Of a DNA stretch of 64,000 nt, positions 17,237 through 26,163 are shown one piece after another. The translations under genes were made by a program, and so were the position numbers. The stretch lies in assembly GCF_002812125.1 (NCBI RefSeq), contig NZ_NPDQ01000006.1, positions 186,001 through 250,000 on the forward strand, written 5' to 3'. Each line of letters starts with the position of its first letter. The first letter of the stretch is position 1. This stretch comes from Leptospira brenneri (GTDB lineage Bacteria > Spirochaetota > Leptospiria > Leptospirales > Leptospiraceae). The notes under the pieces are model-generated. The model made no database searches, was not told where the DNA came from, and saw only the letters and a list, made by a program, of their open reading frames with translations.

Positions 17237-18787
17237 ATGTGGCATAAAACTTGGATCCTTTGTGTTTTCATTGGAAATCTATCTACTTCTTTACAAGCAG
17301 AAAGTAAATTACAATGGGAAGACTGCGTTTGGATTGGAATGGAACGAAGTGGAAGTTTGGGATTAGAAAATGTACGTTCTGAAATCTTTCCTATTCTCAC
17401 AAGAGACAAGTGGAAACAATACCTTCCTAAACTAGGTGTACATTATTTTGGAATCTTCTCTAAAAATCAGGAACAAATTGACCAAGAGTATCGAGATGTT
17501 CGGTTACAAATCCAACAACTTCTGTATGACGGAGGAGAAACCGAAAGAGAAAAACAAAAAATTGAACTGAGAAGGCTCATCCATTCTGAAGACAAAAAAC
17601 TTCTGAAGGAAAAGATATTTAAATCCATCTCATTATCATATTTGAATTTTAACAAACTGATGTTGGTTGATTTACTCTACCAACTCCGTGCAGAACGTTA
17701 CAGACTCGAAGAGAAAAAAAGAGAAAAAGAATCTGAACTTGGACTTTTAGCCAAAGGAGAACTCGGGTTTTTAAAAATTTGGGAGGTTGAATTCCAATCT
17801 AAAAAGATTCATTCTGAATCTGCAAAGAAACTCGCCCTTTTGGAATTAAAACAAGCGATGTCCTTAGATTCTCGTATGAGTTTATTTTTGGAAGGAGGGA
17901 TTACCGAAAGGATCCGTTTATTTGAGCCGAGAGAAATCCAGACCAGTGATGCGAACCATCCAGTACTTAAAAAAGTTCGTCTGCAAATGGAACTTGCGGA
18001 ATTAGAAGATGAAAGTTTAGAAAATGATTGGAAACCAAAACTTGTATTAGGTGGTTATGTTGGGAAAAATGGGAATCTTGGGTTTCCTTTACAAAATGAA
18101 ATTTATGGATTCAGTTTGGGGGTTCAGGCCAATTTAGGAGGAACTAGTTTTCAATCAAATACACAGAACGGAATCCAGTCGGAAGGAAATGGAATCCAAA
18201 GGATTCCCGGATATGGACCACAACCAGTTGGTTCAGGAGAAAACGCATTTCAAAGTGGATCCATTGGACTTTTTGATGATATGGGTCGAAACAAAAAAGT
18301 ATTTGAATCAAAAATGTCTGTTTTGCAAGCAAAGCAAGATTGGAAACAATCAGACATTAGTTTCCAAAACCAAATCCAATCAGTTGAAATCAAAGTCATT
18401 GAATTGTATGGAAAGTACAATCTGTACTTAAATAATTTTAAATCCAATTTATTCCAACTCCGATCCAAAAGAGAAGAACGAAAAGAAAATTTGATCTCCG
18501 AACTCGAATATTTGAAGTCGGAAGATGAAATGTTTCTCGGAATGGAAACACTACTTGATCATTATTTTCAATACATTGCGAATGCCCTAGAACTTGTTTT
18601 ATTACTTGGTGAAAATCCTTTTGAAAATCGTTATTACCGACTCGAGTCCAAACAATTTTCTAGTGACCTGAATGATGTTTTGGATGTTTGGAAGGAAAAA
18701 ACCCATAAAAAAAATTCAAAAACAAATGAACCAAAACTGATAAATAAATACCCATTTCTAATGGAGGAATCGTATGAATCCCGTTAG
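17237..18787 (+). CDS. TolC-like outer-membrane efflux/secretion protein
   Basis: A 516-residue protein starting MWHKTWILCVFIGNLSTSLQAES, a typical signal peptide. Two long charged helical stretches (about 85-205 and 365-455), separated by a Gly/Asn-rich segment (GGYVGKNGN, LGVQANLGG), match the duplicated helix-strand pattern of TolC family channels. A QAKQDWKQSDISFQNQIQSV block resembles the second TolC repeat. It would form the outer-membrane exit duct for the adaptor and RND-like proteins encoded downstream. The family is inferred from pattern and context. It overlaps the next gene by 14 bases. Confidence 0.7.
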   Translation: MWHKTWILCVFIGNLSTSLQAESKLQWEDCVWIGMERSGSLGLENVRSEIFPILTRDKWKQYLPKLGVHYFGIFSKNQEQIDQEYRDVRLQIQQLLYDGGETEREKQKIELRRLIHSEDKKLLKEKIFKSISLSYLNFNKLMLVDLLYQLRAERYRLEEKKREKESELGLLAKGELGFLKIWEVEFQSKKIHSESAKKLALLELKQAMSLDSRMSLFLEGGITERIRLFEPREIQTSDANHPVLKKVRLQMELAELEDESLENDWKPKLVLGGYVGKNGNLGFPLQNEIYGFSLGVQANLGGTSFQSNTQNGIQSEGNGIQRIPGYGPQPVGSGENAFQSGSIGLFDDMGRNKKVFESKMSVLQAKQDWKQSDISFQNQIQSVEIKVIELYGKYNLYLNNFKSNLFQLRSKREERKENLISELEYLKSEDEMFLGMETLLDHYFQYIANALELVLLLGENPFENRYYRLESKQFSSDLNDVLDVWKEKTHKKNSKTNEPKLINKYPFLMEESYESR

Positions 18788-20141
18788 TTGGAGTGGTTTT
18801 TCTATGTTTTGTTTAGGTTTGGTGTTTTTTGGTTGTTCTTCGAAGTTTGGCTCCCTGGAAGATTGGTTGGGGGTTTTGAATGGTGAAAAAACTCCCACAG
18901 TCTTATCTTTTACACCTAATGCAGAGGCTCAAAACGTAGATCCAAAGACAACTGTCTCGATTGTCTTTAGTCATCCCATGTCTATTGAATCTTGTGTGTC
19001 TGCTTTTTCATTGGAGCCACAAGTTAGAGGTAGTTTTGAAACTTCCGAAATCAGTATTAAATTTACACCTAAAGAAGAGCTCACTTCTGGCGGTTATATT
19101 GTCCGGCTTACCAAACAATGTGAAGATAAATCAGGAAAGGATTTGGATCGTGTTTATACAGTTCCTTTTCGTATTGGAGAAAAGGAAATTCCAGAGGCTC
19201 CCGTTATCGAAGAAATCTCTATTTATACGGGAACAGAAACAGAATGTTTGGCTGGGGGAATGATCACAAATATTTTGTTAGGTGATGTGACGCCTGGGTG
19301 TACGGGAATACCAGGGCCAGCTCCCATCCAGGTTCGGTTTTCAAAACCGATGAATCCATCGGAAGTAAACCTTGGTCTTAGAATGGAACCTTCTATTTCT
19401 TATCGAATCGAATGGGAAAATCCTTCTCAAATCAGAATTTTGCCCGATTCCCTTTTTTTGCCCAATACTCGGTATTATATCTTTTTTCCTGCAGGGATTC
19501 ATTCTTTGGATGGAGTGGCGTTGGAGGAAAGTTTTCGAAAAGATTTTTTAGTCGGTAATGTTTCTGATCCTGCGGTCATCGGGTTTGGATTGGAATCACA
19601 AAATTGTGGTTTGGGAATCCAGGAGATCGGGTCTATAACGGGCGCTCGTTGGGATTCAGCGACTTGTTTTTGGAGTGAAGGTTTGCCTATTTTAAGTCCT
19701 CATTCTTATCAGTTCCGAGGAGGGGATGATGGAACTGGTGACTCAGGAATTTCCTCTGCGTGTGCGGATGTAAATACAGACAACTTTAGGATTTTTTTTA
19801 ACCAATTTATGGACACAACCTCTGTCATTGGGGCGACAAGATTCTCTAAAATTTCTCCTCCTTCCACAAACATTCGTTTATCGACATGGGTTTGGTCGAA
19901 TTGCCAAACCGTTTCTCCCTATGGTTGTCGAGAGCTCACTTATTCTTATGCAGAAAGTGAGGCAAGTTGTAACGGTTCCTTATTTGGTAATATCGCAACA
20001 GGGGGAGATTTCAATTTATCAGCCTCTATCTCTTCTCCAAATTTTTATCCGTACTATGAATTTCGATTGGAAGCGGAGGCAAAGTCTATTTTAGGAAAAC
20101 GAATGAAGAATGCCTTTGTCATTCAGGTGGAGGCAAAATGA
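18774..20141 (+). CDS. lipoprotein with SbsA-type Ig-like domains (Big_5)
   Basis: A 455-residue protein with a lipoprotein leader ending LVFFGCSS. Two Big_5/SbsA-like domains are visible. The first (about 42-140) has TVLSFTPNAEAQNVDPKT, IVFSHPMS and GGYIVRLT. The second (about 180-260) has QVRFSKPMNPSEV and LFLPNTRYYIFFPAGIHSLDG. The C-terminal part is rich in Cys, Ser and Gly (SSACADVN, SNCQTVSPYGCREL) and may be disulfide-stabilised. Such domains usually mediate surface or periplasmic interactions. Its place between the outer-membrane factor and the other lipoproteins suggests an accessory part of the same envelope machine. Confidence 0.75.
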   Translation: MNPVSWSGFSMFCLGLVFFGCSSKFGSLEDWLGVLNGEKTPTVLSFTPNAEAQNVDPKTTVSIVFSHPMSIESCVSAFSLEPQVRGSFETSEISIKFTPKEELTSGGYIVRLTKQCEDKSGKDLDRVYTVPFRIGEKEIPEAPVIEEISIYTGTETECLAGGMITNILLGDVTPGCTGIPGPAPIQVRFSKPMNPSEVNLGLRMEPSISYRIEWENPSQIRILPDSLFLPNTRYYIFFPAGIHSLDGVALEESFRKDFLVGNVSDPAVIGFGLESQNCGLGIQEIGSITGARWDSATCFWSEGLPILSPHSYQFRGGDDGTGDSGISSACADVNTDNFRIFFNQFMDTTSVIGATRFSKISPPSTNIRLSTWVWSNCQTVSPYGCRELTYSYAESEASCNGSLFGNIATGGDFNLSASISSPNFYPYYEFRLEAEAKSILGKRMKNAFVIQVEAK

Positions 20142-20665
20142 AATTACTTCCCATTGTTTTATTTTTGTTTTCCTGTATCCATTCCTCCCGAGGGTTTAAG
20201 GAAGTTCATTATCCCATACCTAAAGGAAATAAAGTTTTATTCATTCATTTATCTAACTTTGGAATATCTGACTCTTATTCCGAAGCGAAAGAAATTAATT
20301 TACTCATTTTAGATGAATTAGAGCAGTCGGGATTCCAGGTTGTACTCGGAGATTTGGTTAAAGAAGAATCTCTTTCATCTATCGGAGATTCGGATCACCT
20401 GGAAGTCTTTCAAAACAAACTAAAAGAATTCACCCCCAGTGAAAAACCAAGGATTCAAATTTGGTTGGAGCAAGCAGAAAAAATAGGGGCATCGGATTTG
20501 GTTTTACTACGCCATAGTGCAAATCTGGAATTCAAATCAAAATCACTGAGAATGTTTTGGATTCGTATCAGTAAAAAAGAAATCATCCGATTGGATTGGC
20601 CTTTTGATCTCAAAGAACCTTTGCCCTTTCGGGAAAAACTTTTAGAGTTTCAAGGGGGAAAGTAA
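20138..20665 (+). CDS. lipoprotein of unknown function
   Basis: A 175-residue protein with a short lipoprotein leader (LPIVLFLFSCIHSS, Cys about 13). The mature part resembles a small alpha/beta domain: VLFIHLSNFGISDSYSEAKE, LLILDELEQSGFQVVLGDL and KIGASDLVLLRHSANLEF. That pattern recalls LpoB/CsgG-like or DUF799-like periplasmic lipoproteins, but I cannot assign a family. Its start overlaps the preceding gene by four bases and its stop shares one base with the next gene, so it belongs to the operon. Confidence 0.6.
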   Translation: MKLLPIVLFLFSCIHSSRGFKEVHYPIPKGNKVLFIHLSNFGISDSYSEAKEINLLILDELEQSGFQVVLGDLVKEESLSSIGDSDHLEVFQNKLKEFTPSEKPRIQIWLEQAEKIGASDLVLLRHSANLEFKSKSLRMFWIRISKKEIIRLDWPFDLKEPLPFREKLLEFQGGK

Positions 20666-21165
20666 TGAAAAGTAAATTGGTCAATTTTTTGTTTGTTTTC
20701 TCTCTCGGTTTTTGTTCGGAAGGTTCCGAATCTGAGAAAAAAGATTTTAAGGTTCTATCAGAAGCATTTCGTTTAGGTCATATCAGTTTTGTAAATTCGA
20801 TTCTAAAGGAAAAAAAAGAAGAGAGAGAACTAACGGAAAGAGAATTGACCATCTATTTTAAGACCTTGTTCTATTCGGGCCAATGGAAAGAGTTATTCTC
20901 TGAATGGTCTTTCGTGAAACACAAACCACCTGAAATGGTTTTGTTGTATTTTAAAGCTCTTTTGCTTTCCAAAGAAGCAATTTCAGTTTCACAAGAAGAT
21001 GAAGTTAAACTTTTGGAATTACTGCCAGTCTCTCCTGAAGCTTGTTTATTATATTTAAAAATTTATAAAAAGAAAACACCATCCAATCAGAAAAAAATAT
21101 TTTCGGCCCAGTCCAAACAATTCCAAACCCATTTGGATCGACTACATAAGGAACTTGGGGAATGA
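20665..21165 (+). CDS. small lipoprotein or secreted protein of unknown function
   Basis: A 166-residue protein with a leader MKSKLVNFLFVFSLGFCSEGSE (Cys about 17). The rest is predicted all-helical and charged, with repeats of Glu-Leu-Leu helices (KEKKEERELTERELTIYFKTL, shown in part) that could be TPR-like or a short coiled coil. No family recognised. It shares one base with the previous stop (TAATG-type junction) and the next gene starts one base after its stop. Confidence 0.5.
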   Translation: MKSKLVNFLFVFSLGFCSEGSESEKKDFKVLSEAFRLGHISFVNSILKEKKEERELTERELTIYFKTLFYSGQWKELFSEWSFVKHKPPEMVLLYFKALLLSKEAISVSQEDEVKLLELLPVSPEACLLYLKIYKKKTPSNQKKIFSAQSKQFQTHLDRLHKELGE

Positions 21166-21166
21166 A

Positions 21167-21799
21167 ATGGATTGGTTGATTGGGGATGTATCGATTATTG
21201 AAAGTGTAAAAGCAAAAATACAAAAGGGAAAAAACTGGCTTCTTAGGTTTCCAAAATCATATTATTTTTTCATAACTCTCTATGTTTTCTTTTATGCATT
21301 TCATTGTTTTTTGAATTGGGATGAGTTTATGCTTCTCAATCGTTCGTTGGAACTGGAGGCAGTCAATTCTGGAAAACAAGTTCCCTTACTTCGTTTGTAT
21401 CCCTTTCAAATCATTGCAGTGTTTGTCTGTGCAACTTTGTATTTTTTAGTCTGTGTTGGCATTAATGTTTTATTTTCCTTGGGAAGTAAGGATGGTAAAA
21501 TTTTACGAACTAATTTTGTTGAATTGTTTCGAAATCTGATTCGTTTGTTTTTTCTATTTGTCTGTGTTTTGTTTTTAGGGAACCAGATACTTGGGTATTT
21601 TCTACATAGTGGTGTTTATTCAGTGCTTGTTATCATCTTTTGGACTTCCGTTTTTTTATTTTTTATCATCGAAAATGGAAAATTATATAGAAGATTGTTT
21701 CTATCAACAGATCGTAATACTTTATTGATTTCGCATAGTTTGGGTTATGTAAATCCGATTCTCTTTGTGTTTTTTGTTCTCATTTTGGCGAATCTATGA
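21167..21799 (+). CDS. inner-membrane protein, Yip1-like topology
   Basis: A 210-residue protein with about five hydrophobic segments (about 32-48, 75-100, 120-140, 145-170, 190-210) and a soluble N terminus. Length and topology resemble YIP1-family membrane proteins, but no definite motif is seen. I chose the ATG at 21167, one base after the previous stop and preceded by a GGGG-type ribosome-binding site. It overlaps the adaptor gene by four bases. Position suggests an inner-membrane accessory subunit of the transporter. Confidence 0.55.
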   Translation: MDWLIGDVSIIESVKAKIQKGKNWLLRFPKSYYFFITLYVFFYAFHCFLNWDEFMLLNRSLELEAVNSGKQVPLLRLYPFQIIAVFVCATLYFLVCVGINVLFSLGSKDGKILRTNFVELFRNLIRLFFLFVCVLFLGNQILGYFLHSGVYSVLVIIFWTSVFLFFIIENGKLYRRLFLSTDRNTLLISHSLGYVNPILFVFFVLILANL

Positions 21800-23196
21800 A
21801 ATCAAATCATTTGCCAAAATTTAAAATTTGGATCCGTAAACTACTAGTCGTTTTCATTTTGTATCTTTTTGCTTCCGTTCTTTATACATTTTTTTCTACA
21901 GAAGAGCTGCGTGGACGTTCTCCTTTTTTAGTAAAGTGGTTTTATTATCCAAACCAATGGGACACCACAACAGAAGTTTTCGCAGGCGAAATGCCTAAAA
22001 AGAATTTTATATTTTTAAAACCTCGTTTAGTAGAAGAAAATAAGGTCATTGAATTTCCTTGCGTTGTTGAACCCACAAAAGAAATCCATTTGCATGGCAA
22101 ACAGTCTGGCCGTGTCCGAAAGATTTTTGTTGCAGAAGGGAGTTTTGTCAAAGAAGGAGATCTTCTTTTGGAGATTGATGATGAACTATTGCGACTGGAA
22201 GGAGAGAAGTTGCGACTTTCTCTTGAGATTGCAAGTTCTCAAGTGGCGATTGCATTGGAGAAATGGAAACTTGCGGAGAAACAAATAGATGTTAAATTAA
22301 GAGAAATTGATAAAAAAACGGAGTGGATCAGTATTGCCGAAAAAGAATGGAACCATTCTCAGAATTTAAAGGAGAAAAAAATTCTTCTTTGGAAACAAGG
22401 TTTTGTTTCTCTCTCGGAGGTTGAAAAATTAAAACAAGAAGAAGAAACAAAGGAATCTCAATATAAAAACTTAGTAAGAGATCGAGAAAATCTTTTGAGT
22501 GGTGTCAATTTAGATTTAGGAATTGAGAATCTTAGTTTTGAAGAACAATTAAAAGTTTGGAGAGAAAAAAATACTTCTTTAGAAAGATCTGAATATGAGT
22601 TAAGTCTTTCTCATCAAAAAATCATTCAAAATCAAATCAAAACCAATAGAGAGTTGTTATCGGAAACTAAGTTACGCGCTCCGAAACCAGGAAAGATTTT
22701 AAAAATTCAAATCAAAGAGGGGGAGAGTCTCGGCCAAATGCCGGTTATGGTTTTAGTGGAAAAAGGAGAATTGTCTGTCGGATTTCAAATTGGGGAAGCC
22801 GATCTTCCGAATCTTTCGCCTGGAAAATCAGTTTTGTTTTTTCCTTCCGATGGAAAAAGAGAACCTATCTTTGGTAAGGTGGATCGCGTGGGAGGATATT
22901 TGGATCCAAAATCACATAGCATTGGAATTAAAGTTAGGTTGGATTCCAAATCACCTTTTATTTTGCCTGGAATGTTTGGTTTGGTTCAGGTGAAACTTTC
23001 AGAAACCACGGAAAAAATTCTCATTTCAAAACTCTCTCTTCGCGGAGACGAAACGAGTGGGTTTTATGTGAATGTAAAAGGCGGTGAAGGTGTCGAGAGA
23101 CGATTTATTCAATTCAAACCATATTTATCAGATGAATTAGAAGTAATGTCGGGGCTTACTCTAGAAGATGAAGTTGAATCTAGTTTATCTTTATGA
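21796..23196 (+). CDS. RND-type membrane fusion (periplasmic adaptor) protein
   Basis: A 466-residue HlyD/AcrA-type adaptor. It has an N-terminal anchor (about 12-34) and a lipoyl-like half motif (EIHLHGKQSGRVRKIFVAEG, followed by VKEGDLLLEIDD). A long coiled-coil hairpin runs from about 135 to 295, then a second lipoyl half (LRAPKPGKILKIQIKEGESLG) and a beta-barrel domain (GFQIGEADLPNLSPGKSVLF, VDRVGGYLDPKS). It should bridge the inner-membrane transporters and the TolC-like protein. It overlaps both neighbours by four bases. The unusually long coiled coil fits a partner with a long periplasmic channel. Confidence 0.88.
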   Translation: MKSNHLPKFKIWIRKLLVVFILYLFASVLYTFFSTEELRGRSPFLVKWFYYPNQWDTTTEVFAGEMPKKNFIFLKPRLVEENKVIEFPCVVEPTKEIHLHGKQSGRVRKIFVAEGSFVKEGDLLLEIDDELLRLEGEKLRLSLEIASSQVAIALEKWKLAEKQIDVKLREIDKKTEWISIAEKEWNHSQNLKEKKILLWKQGFVSLSEVEKLKQEEETKESQYKNLVRDRENLLSGVNLDLGIENLSFEEQLKVWREKNTSLERSEYELSLSHQKIIQNQIKTNRELLSETKLRAPKPGKILKIQIKEGESLGQMPVMVLVEKGELSVGFQIGEADLPNLSPGKSVLFFPSDGKREPIFGKVDRVGGYLDPKSHSIGIKVRLDSKSPFILPGMFGLVQVKLSETTEKILISKLSLRGDETSGFYVNVKGGEGVERRFIQFKPYLSDELEVMSGLTLEDEVESSLSL

Positions 23197-26153
23197 ATAT
23201 CGACAATTACGTTCGTTCTTTATCAAAACATAGAAGATTATACTTTGTTATTTCGTTTTCTCTTTTGATTGCCGTATTCTTTCGTTTGGATGAACTTCAA
23301 ATTTGGTTGTTACCAAGGTTAACACCTATTCGGTATTTTGTCGTTACTGAATTTCCAAACCACTCAGCAGAAGATACTGATCTGATGGTGAGTTTACCTA
23401 TCTCTGAAATTTTATCTTCCGTAAAATCTGTAGAAAGGATTCGTTCCGTATCAGAACACGGTAAGTCAATCGTTCAATTGGATTTATCCTACCGAGCTTC
23501 TCTTTCCGAGTTTGAGGAAGAATTATACCAAACTATATTTGAAATGAAAGATAAACTACCTCCGGGAGTTGGAGTTTCAAGATTAGTGGAAGGTGGTAGT
23601 GATGATAAACCCTTTATGGAAATTTTAATCTCTAAGCCGAATGAAAAAGATTTAGAAAATTTTGATTTTCATCTAAAACAATTGCAGTTTCAGTTGGAAC
23701 GAATTTCTGGAATCACAAAAGTTCAGATCCTGGGAAAACCAAAAGAATCTACTTTCATTTCGATAGATCCGAAAGTAATCGATTTATTCCCTTTGAACAT
23801 TCGAAACTTGGAATTACAGATTCTATCTGGACTACACTCGGGTTCTCTGGGAAAAGTTGAGGGTTTCACAAGGGACACCGAATTAAAATTTGCCTCGGAA
23901 ATTAAATCTAAGGATGACCTAAATACATTTCAAATCCATTTAGAAAATGGAAAATCAACATCCCTCGCACAACTTACAAAAATTTTTGATTCTGAGTTGC
24001 CAGAGGAAAGATTAACAAGAGTCGGTGGAAAAGAAACTATATACATTGCAATCTATTCAGACACAAAAACAAATCCTCTTCGTGTCTCTGAAGCAGTTCA
24101 AAACAAAATTAATGGTTTTGAAATGTTTTCTGCAAAGATTTATTCTGATGTTTCTCAAGAATTAAGAACAAGTTTGATACAGTTTGTAATGAATCTTATT
24201 TGGGGTTTGGGATTTGCATTTTTGTTTTCCTATTTTCTTTATCGAAGTTTAGTCCCATCCCTTCTTTTGTTTGTATCTGTTTTCTTTTCTTTGATACTTT
24301 TTTTTCATCTAATTTTGTTTTTTTCAGTTTCCATCAATTTACTGAGTTTAGGTGGAATTTCTGTTGGCATCGGAATGCTTTTTGACGCCAGCAATTTAAC
24401 CGTGTTTTCGATTCGCAGTCAACTTCTCTCACAAAAGAATCCTATCGAAGCAGTTTCCAAAGGCATTCGATCTGTAATTGTTTCCCTTTTTTCTTCCTCT
24501 CTTACGACCATCGTGGTTTTTATTCCTCTCCTCGTGTTTCCGATGGAATGGAAAGATTTTCTTTTTGATTCCGGGGTCAGTATTGCTCTGCTAGTGTTCT
24601 GTTCCTTTGTATCTTCATTGTGGATAGTCCCTTTGTTTTCTGTTTCATTCCCAGAGATCAGAGAAAATAAGGAGAAGATCGAAAGAAAAAATTTAATTTT
24701 GAATTGGTATTCTCGAACTTATCAGCTAGGAGAGTTTTTTCTTCAAAGAAATTTTATCATTGGTTTTGTGCTTGTTTTAGGTCTGTCTGCATTTTGTTTT
24801 GGTTCGAGGTTTGAAATTTTCCCCAAACAGTCGTCTGTTGGATTGAAGGTAAAGGTCTTTCCTAAAAAAGGAATGTCTTTGCAGGAGGAATTGTATTTTG
24901 TTCATCAACTAGAAACTCAAATTCAGAACTTTGATCCAGGAGTTTCCGTTCTTGTTTATCCTATCGAAATCTCAGATGATTCGAACAAACACCCAGAAAA
25001 AGCAGTTCCGATCCAATGGAAATTTTTTGGAACACAGAATCCAAAAAATCTAGAAGATTTTTTAAACAAAAAACTTTCTGATTCTCATTGGGATTGGAGA
25101 CTTGAATCGATTGAGTCAGAAGTTTCAAAGGCTTTGCCGTTTTTGCCTTATGATTCGATCGTTTTTCTTGATGGAAACCTGGAGAAACTTCTGAATTTTT
25201 CCTATGAATGGAGAAAAAATACCGAAAAATTAAAGTTAGTTGGTGATTTCGATTTTTTACCAAACCCAATCATTGTAGAGGAATGGTCGAGGTTTTCCAT
25301 TCCAGTTCCCGAATTTCTTCCTGACGAGGATGATTTAAAAAATAGGATTCTTTATCAAAACATTCCTCGGTATTTGGGAGAATTAGGAAATATTCACAAA
25401 CGAGATTTGTATTTAGGGATAGGATTGTTGAATTCAAATTTTCTTGGAGAGGAAAATTCAGAAAGAACTAATTTCAAAACAAAATTAAACGATCTTGTTT
25501 CTGCAAAATCGATTTATACACCAAAGAATAAAACAAGTTATGATGAGTTTCGTAGGGAGTCTGGTTTGTTTTATTTGGAATGGATGGGAGTTTTATCGGA
25601 TTTCGACAAAGACTTTTTGAAACGGTTTGGAATTTCCTTTATAAAGTTTTCTGCTGAGGAAGAAATTTATAAATTCTTTAGCATATTAATTTTTTTGTTT
25701 TTCATTGCTTTTGTTTTTATCTATTTAGCCTTGGTTGGGATTTATGAGTCTTTTCAAATTCCCATATTTTATTTAGGCATATCTATATTTTATCTTTTCG
25801 TTGCATCTTTAACTGTTTGGATTCTATTTGATACCTTCCATTTAGGGCATTATATCGGACTTGTTGTTTTACTTGGATTGTCGATTGATAATATTTCTCT
25901 TTTTGGCGAAAGATGGAAGGACGTACCACTAGAAGCAATTAATACGAATGGTAGAGAAATTGTATTTCGTTGGTTGGCTGAACCAATATTTTTAAACGCA
26001 GGAACAACTATGATGGGTTTTTTGCCTGTTTTATTTTTCGGATTTTCTGGTTCCGAGTTTTCTCGTTCAATTGCCCTAACTATGTTTGTTGGGATTCCGA
26101 TTTCTGTTTTCTTTGTTTTTTACATCTATCCATATCTTTTCCAAAGGTTTTGA
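23193..26153 (+). CDS. RND superfamily transporter, diverged (first of a pair)
   Basis: A 986-residue inner-membrane protein with the duplicated RND layout: TM1, a large periplasmic loop (about 40-325), six clustered TMs (about 330-520), a second periplasmic loop (about 545-825) and a last TM cluster. The TM4-type motif GGISVGIGMLFDASNLTVF keeps one acidic residue (Asp398), as in heavy-metal (CusA-like) RND pumps. The TM10 counterpart GLVVLLGLSIDNISLFGE has Asp899. It is shorter and less conserved than AcrB or CusA, and the substrate is unknown. Its start overlaps the adaptor stop (ATGA). Confidence 0.85.
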   Translation: MNIDNYVRSLSKHRRLYFVISFSLLIAVFFRLDELQIWLLPRLTPIRYFVVTEFPNHSAEDTDLMVSLPISEILSSVKSVERIRSVSEHGKSIVQLDLSYRASLSEFEEELYQTIFEMKDKLPPGVGVSRLVEGGSDDKPFMEILISKPNEKDLENFDFHLKQLQFQLERISGITKVQILGKPKESTFISIDPKVIDLFPLNIRNLELQILSGLHSGSLGKVEGFTRDTELKFASEIKSKDDLNTFQIHLENGKSTSLAQLTKIFDSELPEERLTRVGGKETIYIAIYSDTKTNPLRVSEAVQNKINGFEMFSAKIYSDVSQELRTSLIQFVMNLIWGLGFAFLFSYFLYRSLVPSLLLFVSVFFSLILFFHLILFFSVSINLLSLGGISVGIGMLFDASNLTVFSIRSQLLSQKNPIEAVSKGIRSVIVSLFSSSLTTIVVFIPLLVFPMEWKDFLFDSGVSIALLVFCSFVSSLWIVPLFSVSFPEIRENKEKIERKNLILNWYSRTYQLGEFFLQRNFIIGFVLVLGLSAFCFGSRFEIFPKQSSVGLKVKVFPKKGMSLQEELYFVHQLETQIQNFDPGVSVLVYPIEISDDSNKHPEKAVPIQWKFFGTQNPKNLEDFLNKKLSDSHWDWRLESIESEVSKALPFLPYDSIVFLDGNLEKLLNFSYEWRKNTEKLKLVGDFDFLPNPIIVEEWSRFSIPVPEFLPDEDDLKNRILYQNIPRYLGELGNIHKRDLYLGIGLLNSNFLGEENSERTNFKTKLNDLVSAKSIYTPKNKTSYDEFRRESGLFYLEWMGVLSDFDKDFLKRFGISFIKFSAEEEIYKFFSILIFLFFIAFVFIYLALVGIYESFQIPIFYLGISIFYLFVASLTVWILFDTFHLGHYIGLVVLLGLSIDNISLFGERWKDVPLEAINTNGREIVFRWLAEPIFLNAGTTMMGFLPVLFFGFSGSEFSRSIALTMFVGIPISVFFVFYIYPYLFQRF

Positions 26154-26163
26154 GAAGGGTAGA